In this document: positions 47,524 through 63,200 of the stretch, in pieces | How the letters are laid out: every line of letters begins with the position of its first letter | How positions within the stretch are numbered: the first letter of the stretch is position 1 | NCBI RefSeq assembly: GCF_030704535.1 | Contig: NC_081822.1 | Coordinates: forward strand, 630,001-694,000 | Source: Vitis vinifera | Lineage: Eukaryota > Streptophyta > Magnoliopsida > Vitales > Vitaceae | Reading direction: 5' to 3' | Length of the DNA stretch: 64,000 bases | Program-made: the position numbers and the translations under genes | Notes under the pieces: model-generated | Database searches by the model: none | What the model saw: only the letters and a program-made list of their open reading frames with translations | Told to the model about the DNA's origin: nothing

Positions 47524-50500
47524 ATGGCTGCCTTTTCAAATTCGTTGGTTCATTTTTCATCTGGTAATCTTTCTCTTGGATTTTGTCTTTTGATCTGCTT
47601 TATCATGCCCGTTTGGTTGCGAGAAATCGCAGGAAAATAAACGACAGCTTGAAGACTGTTAAGATCGAATTGGATGCTGTGACATTCTAAGTTTTAATTT
47701 ATTTTTTTCCATGAGTCTAAGTTTTCTGGGCAACCAAACGGAGCATTCTGTTATTGTTTATGATTTGGGATTTGTTAGTGGTTTTTTTTTCATTTGTATT
47801 TATTTTTTATTGTTTATTGATGTGTCTTCTCGCATACATTATTAAATTGAAGGCAATGTGGCTGAAACCACAGCTCTTATCGCTCTATCATACAGCTGTT
47901 CATGTTAATGTTTTGTATGTGATTCAACTCAATTTATGCGCCCTAAGACTGAAATGTCATGATGGGCAATCCTAGAAGATTAGGGCCTATTTGGAAACAT
48001 TTTCAAACACTGTTAGCAAAAAGCATCTTTTGGAACAGTTTTTTTATTGTTTGGAACTCAACTATGAAAAACAGTTTTCAGCTTATTCTTTGTGGATGTC
48101 CTGTATACTTGTGTACAATTCAAAAGTTCCTATTAGTCTCTATATTTTTGGTTGATGCTCTGAAAACACTAAATTCGTCCTCAAAAACACTTTTTTCAGA
48201 ATAAATTCTCAGAAAACTATTTTATGTCAAAATTTGTCAAATGTGTTTTCTATCGGGGCACATGATAGTAGTTGAATAATAGCTAAGTGAGGTGGGAATA
48301 GTTAAACATATTTGGGAATAGTGAATATTTAAGGAATAGTGTGCGTTTCACTTGCATAGGTTCAAAATTCTTCTATAATAATAACAACTAGCAAGAAAAG
48401 ACAGTGATAATCCAAAAGCATCTGAGTAAGATGACACCGGGGATAACATGGAAAAGCCCTCCGAAAGGAGGGAAAAAATCACAGAGAAGATTTCTTCCAT
48501 TTCAATAAAAATAGGAATGCAACTCCTCACTAGCTTCTGCACAATGGAGACTAGTGGAAATATATCATTATTTGAGATGCAAATCCATCATCTTAGAAAT
48601 ACAGAAATTATGAGAGTGGAGAGATTATACCACAAGAGCTTTCACAAAAAGTTGAAGGAAGAATCTCCTCATGAAAAATTGAAGGAATCACCTGTAAAAG
48701 TTTCATCTTCACAACTTTATTTGCACCTCTGAACCTTTGGATGGTGCCCAGAAAAACAGCTTTCATTTTCCCTTCTTTTTCTCTCTTCCACTATCTACCG
48801 ATTTTGGTTTTTCAGCATCCCCAAAAGAAACCCTAGATGCTGGCTATACTTGGGCTTAGAAACATGAAAAATGAATAGCTTAATATATGGGCTTAAGAGA
48901 CTCTTCATGGGTTGCAAAACCTAGCCCAACATTTTCTAAGTTTGAACACCATTTTCTTTTGTAAAGACCATAAAACTATTTTCAAGAACAATCGCCAATC
49001 AAACCCTTAACTGGTTGGTTCTTGGGAAAGGAAAATATTAATAATATTCTTTTTTTTAAGCATTGTATATTAAATTCATTTATTCTTCTCTCATTCTTTC
49101 TAATTACTAAATGAGAGCATAGAAAATTGCTCAAGAGTTGGATGGGATTAGTGTAACTCCTTTTTCATCCTTATATGGCTTGAGAATGCTAGTGTTCAAG
49201 GTTTACAATCCACAACTGGGTCTATTATGTTACATGTGAGATCTTAGGTCACCTGAGAGAGAAGTTCTTGACACCATGTATATGTAGTGGACTTCTCTTA
49301 GCCGTGTAGATGCATTTTAAAGCTATGAGAGTCGTATCTATATAATAAGAGGGAGAGAGTCATTATAAATCATATCAGAGCCAATCCCCTGACCTACTGT
49401 GGGAGTCTGTTTATCTTATTCTTGTCGTGTCTGCATGAGAAGTGGTTATGAGGGAGAGAAGATCATAACTTTCATATTGTCTAGCTTTTCAAATGGGTAT
49501 GCATGTATGACAATCATTTGTTTTACTCCTAATGTCAGTGTTATTGGGACTAAGAGTGGTCTTATTCATAAAGCAGTATTGTAACTTAGTTTATCGCTTT
49601 CTATATCTAAAATGTTGTTATGTTTGGGGTCAGCTATTGCATTCTGTTCTGCAACTTTGGCATTAGTCTCATTGGGTTTGTAGATGGTGCGAATCCCATC
49701 TGAGTTCTTATTCTTTTTGTTATTAGCTGAATGTGGGGTATTCTCCTTTCTATTTTTGACATTTCCTATTCCCATGGGAATTAAAGGTGTTTGCAGCATA
49801 GCATACTGTTGAGCAAGGTCCATTCCAACTTATTATATCAAATAAAATTCCATCTTAATTGATAATTTGATGTTCTGGAAACATTTCCATTTTCTAGATG
49901 AGAAAGTAGGTTCATCCATTCGGGCTGGTTGAAATTCATATAAAATTTTCTCATGAATGTATGACCCACTTGTTATATTAATTTGTCACTAACGAAACTT
50001 TTGGCTTATCATCTTTTGTTTGGTTGTCATTTTGGTTTTGAGATCATGTTAACTTTTCTATAACTTATGAAATTCAATGGTAGGTGCTTGTTTGAAGCCA
50101 GTGGACCGGTATCTTGGTAGTTTGGGCCCCACCAATTTGTCTTTCAATCCAAATCATGTTGGGAAAGTGCAATTTTTTACCTCTAAAAGGGCACTTACAG
50201 TCCAAGCAGCATATAGGTATCAGCTTTCTTTATTTTGTGGTGCTTATTGTTTTGTAGTCCTTGTGTCTGATTATGATATCCAAAATGAAGCACAATGCTT
50301 CTACTTTAATTGGCAATCATTCCAATTATTATGCAAGATCACATACACTAATATAACTAGAATTCTACTTTTCTGTTCCCCTTCCCTAATTATTAAACAG
50401 GCCTTTTTGCCTTCTTGAAGTTGTTTCTCAACTTTTCAATGAGCCATACATCATTCAAGTAGTTCCATTGTGCTTTTTAATAAGGATTTTTCGGTAAAAC

Positions 50501-53417
50501 ATTATCATCCTGCTTGTGTAATACAGTGACGATGGTGGAAAGCAAAGCAATGCAAACTTCTTTTTGGGTGGCTTTGTTTTGGGAGGATTAATAGTTGGCA
50601 CGCTCGGTTGTGTATATGCACCTCAGGTAATACTGATTTGCTATGTATTTATCTTCCCTGAATCGACAGTCAGTTTGTGTGAATTATACTGGGTTGACAT
50701 CTCGTACATCCAAATGATTTTTTTTGGAATGGTTTATGAATCAATAGTTTGTTGCTACTATGATTCTGATACCTTATTATTTACTTTTTAACGATCATAT
50801 CATGTTACAGTCAACAATCTCAAAACGTTTTAGGCTACGGAACATCCATTTGGTGCAGTTTGTGACCATGGGTGTTTATGCTACTCATCGAATACAGCTG
50901 GAAATTTGGATTTCTGTTAAATATTATTGCTGGCTGACAAGTTTTTGTCTTTAGATTAGCAAGGCACTGGCTGGAGCTGATCGGAAGGATTTAATGAGGA
51001 AACTGCCCAAATTCATCTATGATGAAGAAAAGGCTTTGGAGGTGATTAGTTTGTGTTGACTCTATGCAATTAATTTTTAGTAGAACAATTCTTAAGGGAT
51101 TTAGCTTATCTTATTTGATCTCCACATATATGTGTGGATTTTATTTTTTGGAACTTATTATTTTCAGGTATTTTCTGGTAACATCTTTTATTTATTTATT
51201 TATTTATTTATTGGAGATCTAACTGAAATGTGATTTTTCTGTGTCAAAATTTCTTCAGCTATTGTGCCTGATGTAAAGTTGGATGATGGGAAATTTCTGT
51301 TTCATTTTCAAAATTCCCTAAATAATTGCTATTTTCTTTTTTAATTTATTTTCTGAAGCCCCATAAATAATTGCTTCCAAGTACTAGTGTCCCTCAAAAT
51401 ATATACTATAGCAAGGAATCCAAGAAGTTGCTAACTGCAACGACCCATGTTCTTTATTGTCCTTATGACACTTTCAACTTTGATCAAATTACATTTCACT
51501 GGTAGCAGTTGGTCTTTTTAGCCCACAACCAAACCATTGTATGTGGCTTTTCTCTCATCTTGCAAATGCATTCATTTTGTGTTGTCTTGGATTGTAACGC
51601 ATCTGCCTCAACAACTCATTTTGGCTACACTCATCATTTAGATGCTCTACTTTTTGACTTGTTTGTATTTTATGTGATAAAGTAGCATGGGCTTTGTAGC
51701 CACTTTCCCTTTTAATGTGTCACGACCGCACTCTCCACCTGATATTGTCGGGTTCTGGGTTGTAGTGGCGCACACACAACCATCCAGCTAGTCCTGATTT
51801 TGCTTTTTTATTGGGCCTGCACCCTCAACAAAAGGTTTCGATAATGTTGTTGTGCAAGCCCTCCATATATGACTCTTCACCACTCACTCCCCGGGGCGAT
51901 GTGGGACACTACAGTCCACCCTTCTTAGGGTCCAGCGCTGGCACACTTTCAGTCGAAGGTCAAACTTTGATACAATTCTGTCATAGCCCCACTTTCCATC
52001 CGATATTGTTCGGTTCAGGGCTACATTAGCACATACACAGTCTACTAGCCGACCCTAGTTTTGTTTCTTTATTGGGTTTACACCCTCAAGAAAAGGTCCC
52101 TCAAGAAAAGGTCTTGATAGTGTTGTTGTGCAAACCCTCTATATATGGCTCTTCACCACTCACTCCCTAAGTGGCTCCCACATCACCTGCGGAGTGAGTG
52201 GTGAAGAGCCATATATGGAGGGCTTGCACAACAACATTATTGAGGCCTTTTTTTGAGGGTGTAGGCTTAATAAAGAAGCAAAACTAGGGTCGACTGGTGG
52301 GCCATGTGTGCGCCACAATAACCTTGAATTGGACAATATTGGGTGAAAGGTGGGGTCATGATAGAATGGTATTAGAGCCTGATCTGCGGCCGGAAGTGTG
52401 CCAGCAAGGACGTTGGGCCCCAAAGGGATGGACCGTAGTGTTCCACATCACCCGGAGAGTGAGTGGTGAAGAGCCATTTATGGAGGGCTTGCACAACAAC
52501 ACTATTAAGGTCTTTTTCTTGAGGGCATAGGCCAATAAAGAAGCAAAATTGAGGCCAGTTGGTGGGCTGTGTGTGCACCACTGCAGCCTTAAACCCGACA
52601 ATATCGGGTGGAAAGTGGGGTCGTGATAGAATGGTATCAAAGCTTGATCTCCAACTGGAAGTGTGCTAGCGAGGACGTTGGGCCCCAAGGGGAGTGGACT
52701 GTAGTGTCCCACATTGTCCGAGGAGTGAATGGGGAAAAGCCATATATGGAGGGCTTTCACAACACATTATCGAAATCTTTTCTTGAGGGTGTATGCCCAA
52801 GAAAGAAGCAAAACCGGGGCCCATTAGTGGGTTGTGTGTGCGCCACTGCAGCCCTGAACCCGATAATATCGGGTGGAGAGTAGGGTCGTGACATAACGGG
52901 TTAGGCATTTGATGATTCCATAATCTTTGATTCATTCATCTTGATTGAGGTCTTCTTGAATATGATGACAGAAAAGTCAGTTTTAGACATCTTATGGCCA
53001 TCAATTTTCAACCATTTGAATCTGTGCTTTGTTATTATCTCGTCCAATGTACAATTACCCTTCCATTTTTGAAAAGTTGATGACAATTGAGTGTTGTTCA
53101 TGTCTGCCCTAAACTCACTGGATGAGCAGGGATGAAGGAAGGGAAAGTTACACTACTGTTTGATTTATGTGTTTGAATCACCAGCTGCAGTGTAGTGATC
53201 ATCTGGGATTTGTTATATTTATATCATGCTCCTTTCTAACAAGTTGACAACTGATTCACAGAAAACACGGAAAATACTGGCACAGAAGATCGACCAACTG
53301 AACTCTGCCATAGATGATGTTTCTTCTCAGCTCCGATCAGAAGATTCCCCAGATGAAGCAGATGATGCCCCAAATGGAGCGACTATTAACTCAGATGAAA
53401 TGGAAGCTGCCATATGA
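47524..53417 (+). CDS. Chloroplast envelope membrane protein, At1g42960-like
   Basis: Five exons: 47524-47563, 50084-50216, 50527-50626, 50955-51041, 53262-53417; 171 residues. The function of the family is not established; the Arabidopsis homologue At1g42960 is described as an inner-envelope chloroplast protein. A Ser-rich transit region contains [13 protein letters not shown] and [18 protein letters not shown]. One Gly-rich hydrophobic segment spans about residues 69-88 ([20 protein letters not shown]), followed by APQ. A charged helical region at about 112-144 ([20 protein letters not shown]) is coiled-coil-like, and the tail is acidic. The small CDS is stretched over 5.9 kb by a 2.5-kb intron 1 and a 2.2-kb intron 4, both loaded with repeats. 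GAPB is next downstream, as in Arabidopsis. Confidence 0.88.
47607..47744. mobile_element. MITE-like element at the start of intron 1
   Basis: The left end GCCCGTTTGGTTGC and the reverse complement of the right end, GCTCCGTTTGGTTGC, form a 14-15-bp inverted repeat around about 110 bp. It sits only 43 bp past the exon 1 splice donor. No clear target duplication. Confidence 0.5.
47983..49006. mobile_element. Possible Harbinger-like element in intron 1
   Basis: The left end GGGCCTATTTGG and the reverse complement of the right end, GGGTTTGATTGG, are loosely similar, and TTA flanks both sides (47980-47982, 49007-49009). A denser segment at 48350-48760 inside may be a separate insertion that I could not identify. 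The TIR match is poor, so the call is tentative. Confidence 0.4.
49139..49392 (+). mobile_element. LTR-retroelement fragment with primer-binding-like site
   Basis: A stretch of moderate GC content ends in CATTATAA and is followed by ATATCAGAGCC, which resembles the initiator-tRNA-Met primer site that follows a 5' LTR. No protein-coding part is seen beyond it. It is probably an old, incomplete LTR element or TRIM in intron 1 of the envelope-protein gene. The start is approximate. Confidence 0.4.
51187..51210. repeat. (TTTA)n microsatellite
   Basis: Six TTTA units in intron 4 of the envelope-protein gene. Confidence 0.9.
51718..52893. mobile_element. Head-to-head array of TRIM-type LTR elements
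   Basis: The block begins TGTCACGACC and ends GGTCGTGACA, flanked by TAATG (51713-51717) and TAACG (52894-52898), a 5-bp duplication with one mismatch. From about 52190 to 52893 units of about 260 bp run on the plus strand; from 51718 to about 52175 related units run on the minus strand. Each unit has an LTR-like part running from TGTCCCACAT to GTCGTGACA, then a primer-site-like TGGTATCA(G/A)AGC (seen at about 52370 and 52631), then a purine-rich tract next to the following LTR. There is no coding sequence. This is the layout of TRIM elements (terminal-repeat retrotransposons in miniature) in tandem and inverted copies. Divergence between units indicates an old array. It lies in intron 4 of the envelope-protein gene. 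Confidence 0.75.
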
Positions 53418-53941
53418 GAATGCCCATGTTTACATTGTGCTGCAATTGGCCTTCAAACACAGAGTAATTCCCAGATTCTGAAACAATCCTCAACTTTGCC
53501 GTATCACCTCTTATGTTTCCTTTTCTTCTCGTCAACAATAGGGCATCATTCCAGCGAATAAATTTTCGCCTTATGTAACCAAACAAACTGCTCAAGTTTT
53601 GGGCTGAGATCCATATAGTACTATTCTGTATTGTAACTTGCTAAACTATTCTCTGAAAGGCCTATTTTAGTTGTTTAAATTGGCTGCAAGTGAAATTGAT
53701 TAGGTTTTCTGCATCCAATTGTCCAACTTATAAGGTACTCCTTGAATATTCAAGCTTGAGATTAGTGCCACTATGTTGTCTCCTATTTTGCGAAAAATTG
53801 TGATAATGTGAGTCTAGGGTTTTCTAAACAACTACAAAATGTTCTAATGGCCTGTTTACCCTAGGAATTAAGAGGAAAGGGGGTCTTTTTTTTTTTTTTT
53901 TTTTAATCATTCACGTGAAATTTTGGAACTGAATCATGTAT

Positions 53942-53966
53942 CCCCCGGGGGGGGGGGGGGGGGGGG
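53942..53966. repeat. C5-G20 homopolymer tract
   Basis: Five C followed by twenty uninterrupted G, in otherwise AT-rich DNA and 37 bp past a run of 19 T. Could be a real G-quadruplex-prone tract or a sequencing/assembly artefact. Confidence 0.95.
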
Positions 53967-55147
53967 TGCGGCGCTGTGCTCACAGACTTTCTATGAAAGC
54001 CATTGCCTTTTCTCTTCCAAAGGGTAATGAATTGTTCCCCTGGGAAACAAAATTTATATCTATTTTACACTCCACATTTATTTGATAATATATATTTTTT
54101 CTTAATTTTACTTGTATTATATATTATGCCAACATAAAATGTTTTTTAAACTATCAAATTTATTTTGATGAAAAAAAAAAACTTGTGCATGTGTTTGCTA
54201 ATTTTTTTCTGCAAGAGAATTAAATTTAAGAATAATGGAATGAAAACTTTAAATAAGTATCCACCACTGTAACATCATAAAGTGATGGATAAGTTGTAGG
54301 CTTGAATCCTAAAGTGGCTTCAATAATTTTAATTATTAAAAACATAAAAAAAATTAAAATATTTTAATTTGATAAACAATTGTATTTTTTAAAATAGTTG
54401 GAAAATATTTCTTTTATTCAAAATCTATTTAGCCAAATAAAACTATGAAAAGAAAATAGGATAAATTAAATCACAATTTTGTTTTCTAAAATTAGTTACT
54501 ACCCATTAATTTAAGGGTCTTTGGACCGTTAAATTGAAATGAGAAATTCTAAGCTTCGTCAATTTCACTGCTGAGAAGTGAGAAGAGAATGAACCCAAGT
54601 CAAAATTTCACTTTTCTAACTTTAGTTTCGCCCATTTCATTGCAAAAATCACAGAAAGAATATAAGCCCATTTCATGTGGCTCAAAATTTCCAATATTAT
54701 AACCTTCCAATTCACTACACAGTTTTCATGGCACTGGTCCAATCAACAGACTTCAGAACAGAGCCGAGTTTTTTTCTTTCTTCAGTTCTTAGCTAGGAAA
54801 TGCTATTAACCCATGTCACTCCAAAATGAGAAAACAAAGATATTATTCTCCGAAACTTGTCCACCATCCACCATGATTTCTTATGAACCAGAAAAAAATG
54901 GCCCAAAAAAAAAGAAAGAAAATTACAGGGTGTGGGGCCTTTAATTTTCTGCTTTTTCACGGTGTATTGGGCTCATTTCATACACCACATCTGACGTCTC
55001 CTCACAATTTGTGGTAATTAAGCTATCTGTCATTCAGAAAAATATGTGAGGAGATTTTGGGAAAAAAGATTAATGGGTGAGGCTCCAAGAAGTCAAGAAC
55101 CTGTGGCTCAGATCTTTTAGGTTGCAGTGGATGCCCCATAACATCAT

Positions 55148-55153
55148 CTTATC
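55148..55153 (-). promoter_or_regulatory. I-box (GATAAG) upstream of GAPB
   Basis: GATAAG on the minus strand, 165 bp upstream of the GAPB start codon. I-box/GATA motifs occur in promoters of light-regulated photosynthesis genes, including GapA/GapB. Inferred from the motif only. Confidence 0.4.
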
Positions 55154-55271
55154 TCATATCTGCATGTCCCCTTCTCTCACCACACATTTTCTTTACCCCA
55201 GTTGCAGCCATAATTTTATACTTAAACCTTTGACAATGTATTGTTAATAACTGAATCAACCAATTCAACTG

Positions 55272-55280
55272 TATATATAG
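55272..55280 (+). promoter_or_regulatory. Putative TATA box of GAPB
   Basis: TATATATAG lies 38-46 bp upstream of the GAPB start codon. If it is used, the leader is very short (about 15 nt). A start site further upstream from another element cannot be excluded. Confidence 0.45.
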
Positions 55281-55317
55281 TGCTGAGGAAGCTTTCCTCT
55301 TAGCTTTAGTTGCAGCC

Positions 55318-58256
<2,939 letters not shown>

Positions 58257-59324
58257 GCAGCTGCATTCTTTTTTCTCTTTGGGTTTTTGGCTAGTTGAAA
58301 GTTGTTTATGGTTTTAGGGGCCAGGGTTTTTCATTGATCTTCATCAAACAAATGCTTATATTTTGAATGGCGATTGAGGAAGAAAACAGAATCGTAAGAC
58401 AATAACATGAAAGACAGTGCTCCCAAGCTGCATATGCCTTTCAAATTGATGCTTCTTTTGCATGGGCAATTTGAAAATAAATTTGGAGACTTCCACTTGT
58501 TTGGAAACTGTACTTAAAAAGAGCAATAACTATCAAACCATGTCATTTGTAATTAGATTGGGTAAAAAGTTGCTATATATGTATGAGCTACTTACACACC
58601 ACACCAATGACTATGTTTGATTCCTGATTTTCTCATGTTGAGTTTTATTAAATAAAATAAGTATAATTAAAATTAACTTAAAATTTATATATTTTAAAAT
58701 TATTTAATCATGGAAAGAAATAAGTAAAATGAGTTTAAAAAAACATATAAAAATAATTTATTAAATTTTAAAAAAAAATTAATCATTTTTTCTTTATTTT
58801 CTTTCCTTTACATTTTCTTTCAAATTTTTGAAAACCAAATATAACTTATGAGTTTTTGTCATGTCTACATGGGGTGATTTGTGAGATACTTTGTGTTAAG
58901 GAGCATGATATGCATGTTAAACTTTAATCCTATAAGTTTAAAGTTTTAGAAAAATTAATAGTTTAATATAATATCATAACTAAGTTTTGACATTATACAT
59001 TCAAATCACTTTAATTTGCATATTTGTTTCCTTCTTTTGGTGTCTTTCTTATCAATTTATCTAATTTCTAATATGTTTATAATTAATCTAATAAAATTGT
59101 TGGTATAGTACAAAAATATATAATTATATATTAATACTATATTAAAATATTAAAAAATTATTAAGATACAAATCATATGAGTAAGTTAATTTTTTTAAAA
59201 ATAAAATAAAATTATTCAAATAAAGATAAAAGTGCATTGAGTTTAAATAGAAGTTTTTAACCTTTCAAGTCCTAGAAGTTAGTATAAAAAAATTGAAAAC
59301 TCTCCTTTTAGAAAGATTAAGAGA

Positions 59325-59356
<32 letters not shown>

Positions 59357-60229
59357 TTTCATACTTTCATAATAAATCAAATATGAAAAATATCATTTTA
59401 TTTAATATTTTCACTTTCATGGAATTCTAACATAATTTTAAAATTAATAAATTATTTCTATATATCTTTTTAAATTCATTTTATTTATTATAAATATTAA
59501 ATAATTTTAAAATACACAAAATTTTAACCAATTTTAATTTTTTTATCCTTTTTTTTATAAATAGAATATGAGAACATTTTCTTTATTTTTATTTTTTAAT
59601 TTTCATGGACCTTTCTAAGAACACTCTTTTACTATTTTTTATTTTTTATTTTTTATTTTATTTTTATTCCCCTATTACTTATGTATTAAATTGTAATAAG
59701 CGATATGTTAAAAACATTTTGTATTTAATACCTTATTAACTACGTATAAAAAAAATTTCCGATTCAAAAACTTCGGCGTTTCTTTTTCAAAACAATCGAT
59801 CCCCAAAACCTACGGCTCTAATCCTTGTCTATGGATTTTCCTACTTTTATTTTCCAAAATACCCTAGTCGTCCAAAAAGACTTAGAATGAAACTCAGGGA
59901 CGAAATCGTAAATATTCCCATAGAGACGTAGCGTACTTTAATTTCCAAAATACCCCGAGAAGTCAGCGGATGTAACTCAGGGGCGAAATTATAAACCTCT
60001 CCTCAAAATGACTGCGCCGACGATGACATGTCAAGATATGATTGGTCACGGCAATTAACCGGAGCCGCCACCATACAATACCCGATTTCTTCTTTCTCCT
60101 TGTTCCGGTAACGGATCCGAAACAGCTTTTGGGTATCTGCCAAGGGAAGAAGCACAACCCGCCAGTTGAATCTCAAAAATAATTCTGAAAACTCTAATTT
60201 ATTGAGTAAAATCTGAAATCAAGGTTGAG
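58257..60229. other. Spacer between GAPB and IRE1
   Basis: GAPB 3' untranslated region for roughly the first 150-300 bp, then AT-rich DNA with an (AT)14 tract at 59325-59352. From about 59760 the less AT-rich IRE1 promoter and leader begin. No other gene seen. Confidence 0.6.
59325..59352. repeat. (AT)14 microsatellite
   Basis: Uninterrupted AT dinucleotide repeat in the GAPB-IRE1 spacer. Confidence 0.95.
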
Positions 60230-63200
60230 ATGAAACGTTCTTTGATCTTTCTTCTGTGGTTCATCTCCATATCGGGCGTTCTCGCAATCTCAACGAAGCC
60301 GGAGACCTCCCTCTTGAATCTCGACAGCAAGGGTTTCGATATCTTGAAGGCCAATTCCATAGTGCCACAAGCGCCGTGAGTACCGATGATTTCTTGATTC
60401 TTTTGATTCCGCTTGAATATTAGGGTTTTATAGAATTTTTTTGCAGTTTTTTTAAAACTTTGTAGAACCTGGAAATTTGGGTTTTCTGGATTCAGATTTG
60501 CTAGGTGAATTCAGATATTTTGGGTAAACTAGGAATTCATGAATTGTGTTTGGTGTTTGGTTCAGTAAAAATGATATAGCGCTAGTGGCTGCTTTAGATG
60601 GGACAATTTATCTCGTGGAGGCTAGTTCGAGGAAAATACTGTGGTCGTTCGCGTCTGGTTCATCTATCTATTCTTCGTATCAGGCTTTTCTTGATGGTGA
60701 TAACGACAAGCAGCTGAGTACTGACTTCTTTATAGATTGTGGAGATGATTGGGAACTGTACAGGCATAACATTAGCTTCGGAAAAAGGGTATGCAAGCTT
60801 AACTTTTATCTTTATGCTTTTGGTGGTGAGTGTATAGATAACAACAACCCCAACTGTATGGTGTTGGCCACATATGTGATTAAAAAGCATAGTTCTTTAG
60901 TTTGAAACCTAGAAGATTTTGCTTGGGCTTTGATTTGTTGAAAGATTGATCATTTATTATGCTGTTGTAGTCTGGAGCTTCGCTAGAAAGATGTGAATCT
61001 TTTGCAGTTTGGATACTAAAAATAACCTGATGTTAATCTTTTCTTAGCCTGGAGAAATACTCATTTTGTTTTTCCAGATTGCTCTGGTTAATGTGCATTA
61101 CTGTTTGTTGGCCCCAGGAAAAACTTCTATTGACTCCTGAAAAATATGTTGAAGGTGCGCCTTATGTATCAAAGGATGGAGTCACAGTGGGATCAAAGAA
61201 AACCACAGTATTTCTTGTTGACGCCAAATCTGGAACAATTATTAACACTTTTAGATCAGATGCTTCTCCTTTGATAGGAGGGTTTCAAAGTGATGAAGAA
61301 AACCCTATTCTATCTAGGGAAGAGATTGAAGAATTGATAGAGCCTGGTGATGTGGATTTGCAGAAAGTTGAGCTGCCACTTTACATCATGAGGACAGATT
61401 ATGTACTGCAGCATTTCTCTCCAACTTCTGGCAAGGTGTTGTGGAATGTAAAGTTTGCTGATATTGAGGCTGTTTTTCAGTGTCCAGGGACTGAGATTGG
61501 TTCAGAATATATGAGTGATATTGAGTCTCCATTGCATTGTCAGACAAGGGCTTCTGTATACCGAATCCGTGAGCCTAGCTTGTTAGATTCTTTTCCCATG
61601 CATGATAGACTACCTAAGACTCTTCCTGCTGTGGAAGTGCTCTCTCTTCCTGCTTCTGAACCCAAATCCCATAGCTTGTTAGATTCTTTTCCCATGCATG
61701 ATAGACTACCTAAGGCTCTTCCTGCTGTGGAAGTGCTCTCTCTTCCTGCTTCTGAACCCAAATCTCTTTCACAGCCTGTTGGCAGGTTACCTGGACCTCA
61801 TCACCTTGGCCAAGGCAAACCACTGCTTGCATTGCCCCTTTCTGAGGGGACTTTGAGTGTTCATGGTGGTGATGCTAGTGAAATGGATATCATGAGTATT
61901 GTTTCTGACAATATTGAGAAACTTGGAATATGGGCTGCCCCACTACTGTTCATTGTTGGCTTCATCATTTACCAATTTTTTGCAGTTCGAGAACCTGGCA
62001 AATCAAGGCCCAAGGATTCTAAAGTACAAGGTATCAGTCCCAAAAAGAAGAAAGCTCGGAAATCAGTAATCAATAAGAACAATGCCAGTAATGAGAAAAG
62101 GCATGGAAATATCTCACATGAGAGTAAGGTTGCAGACAATAATGGACTTTCACAAGTCGAGAGAAATGAAATAAAATTGGAGTTGAACTCTAATAGTCTT
62201 GCTGATGTTCATGTAGGCGAACGCAAGATTGGTAAGATGCTTGTATCTAAGAAAGAAATTGCTAAGGGAAGCAACGGTACCATTGTACTTGAGGGAATTT
62301 ATGATGGCCGTCCAGTAGCTGTTAAACGCCTTGTGCGGACACATCATGATGTGGCTTTGAAAGAAATTCAGAATCTTATTGCATCAGATCAGCATCCAAA
62401 TATTGTTCGATGGCATGGAGTGGAGTATGATCAAGATTTTGTTTATCTCTCTCTGGAACGCTGCAATTGTAGCTTAAGTGATTTGATTTATTTATGCTCC
62501 GATTCTCAAGATCAACTAGTTAACCAGGACTGGGATTCCAACATCTTGAATGAGTATATTGTTCGATTACATTCAATAATGGATCCAAACAAGGATTTTG
62601 AATTATGGAAGACTAATGGATATCCCTCTCCTCAGTTGTTAAAATTGATGAGGTATGTTCAAAGTCCTAGATCTCCTTCTTCCTTTGGATACTGGTTAAG
62701 TTTTCTCATACCATTCGTTTGGTTATTCTTTATCTTTATAACTAGTACATAGATGTGTATATGAAAGCCTTTTGTCTGATATGACCGAAAGTATGAGACT
62801 CCTCAATCCCAACTAAAAGGGATTTTCCCTTTGGACTCTTATAAACAATATGCTCATTTTTCTCCATGCAACAGTGCCACTGAATTACATTAGAATTACA
62901 CTTGATTAAAGAGTTGAATGAATTACGTGATAAAACTATTGGAATTTGATATTTCCACAATCCTAAATTGTGCAGGGATGTGGTCTCTGGGCTAGCCCAT
63001 TTGCATGAACTTGGAATTATACATCGCGACCTAAAGCCTCAAAATATTTTGATAATCATCAAGGGGAAATCCTTATCTGCAAAACTTTCAGATATGGGTA
63101 TCAGCAAGCGTCTTCTTGGGGATATGTCTTCCTTAACTCACCATGGTACTGGTGAGTATCTTATATCAGTCGTGTTGTTAATGTTCTTCAATACTTGGAA

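Larger units (their letters stand above)
53418..55271. other. Spacer between the envelope-protein gene and GAPB
   Basis: The first about 220 bp are probably the 3' untranslated region of the envelope-protein gene. A T run (53886-53904) and a C5G20 tract (53942-53966) follow. From about 54540 the GAPB promoter region begins. Confidence 0.6.

Noticed and set aside
51811-52935. Several 70-130-codon open frames on both strands
   Set aside because: They are readings of the non-coding TRIM repeat units, repeated because the units repeat; not genes.
61079-61117. Start codon for a long IRE1 reading frame
   Set aside because: The ATG lies in intron 2; family alignment shows the exon begins at 61118 after a CAG acceptor and that two exons lie upstream.
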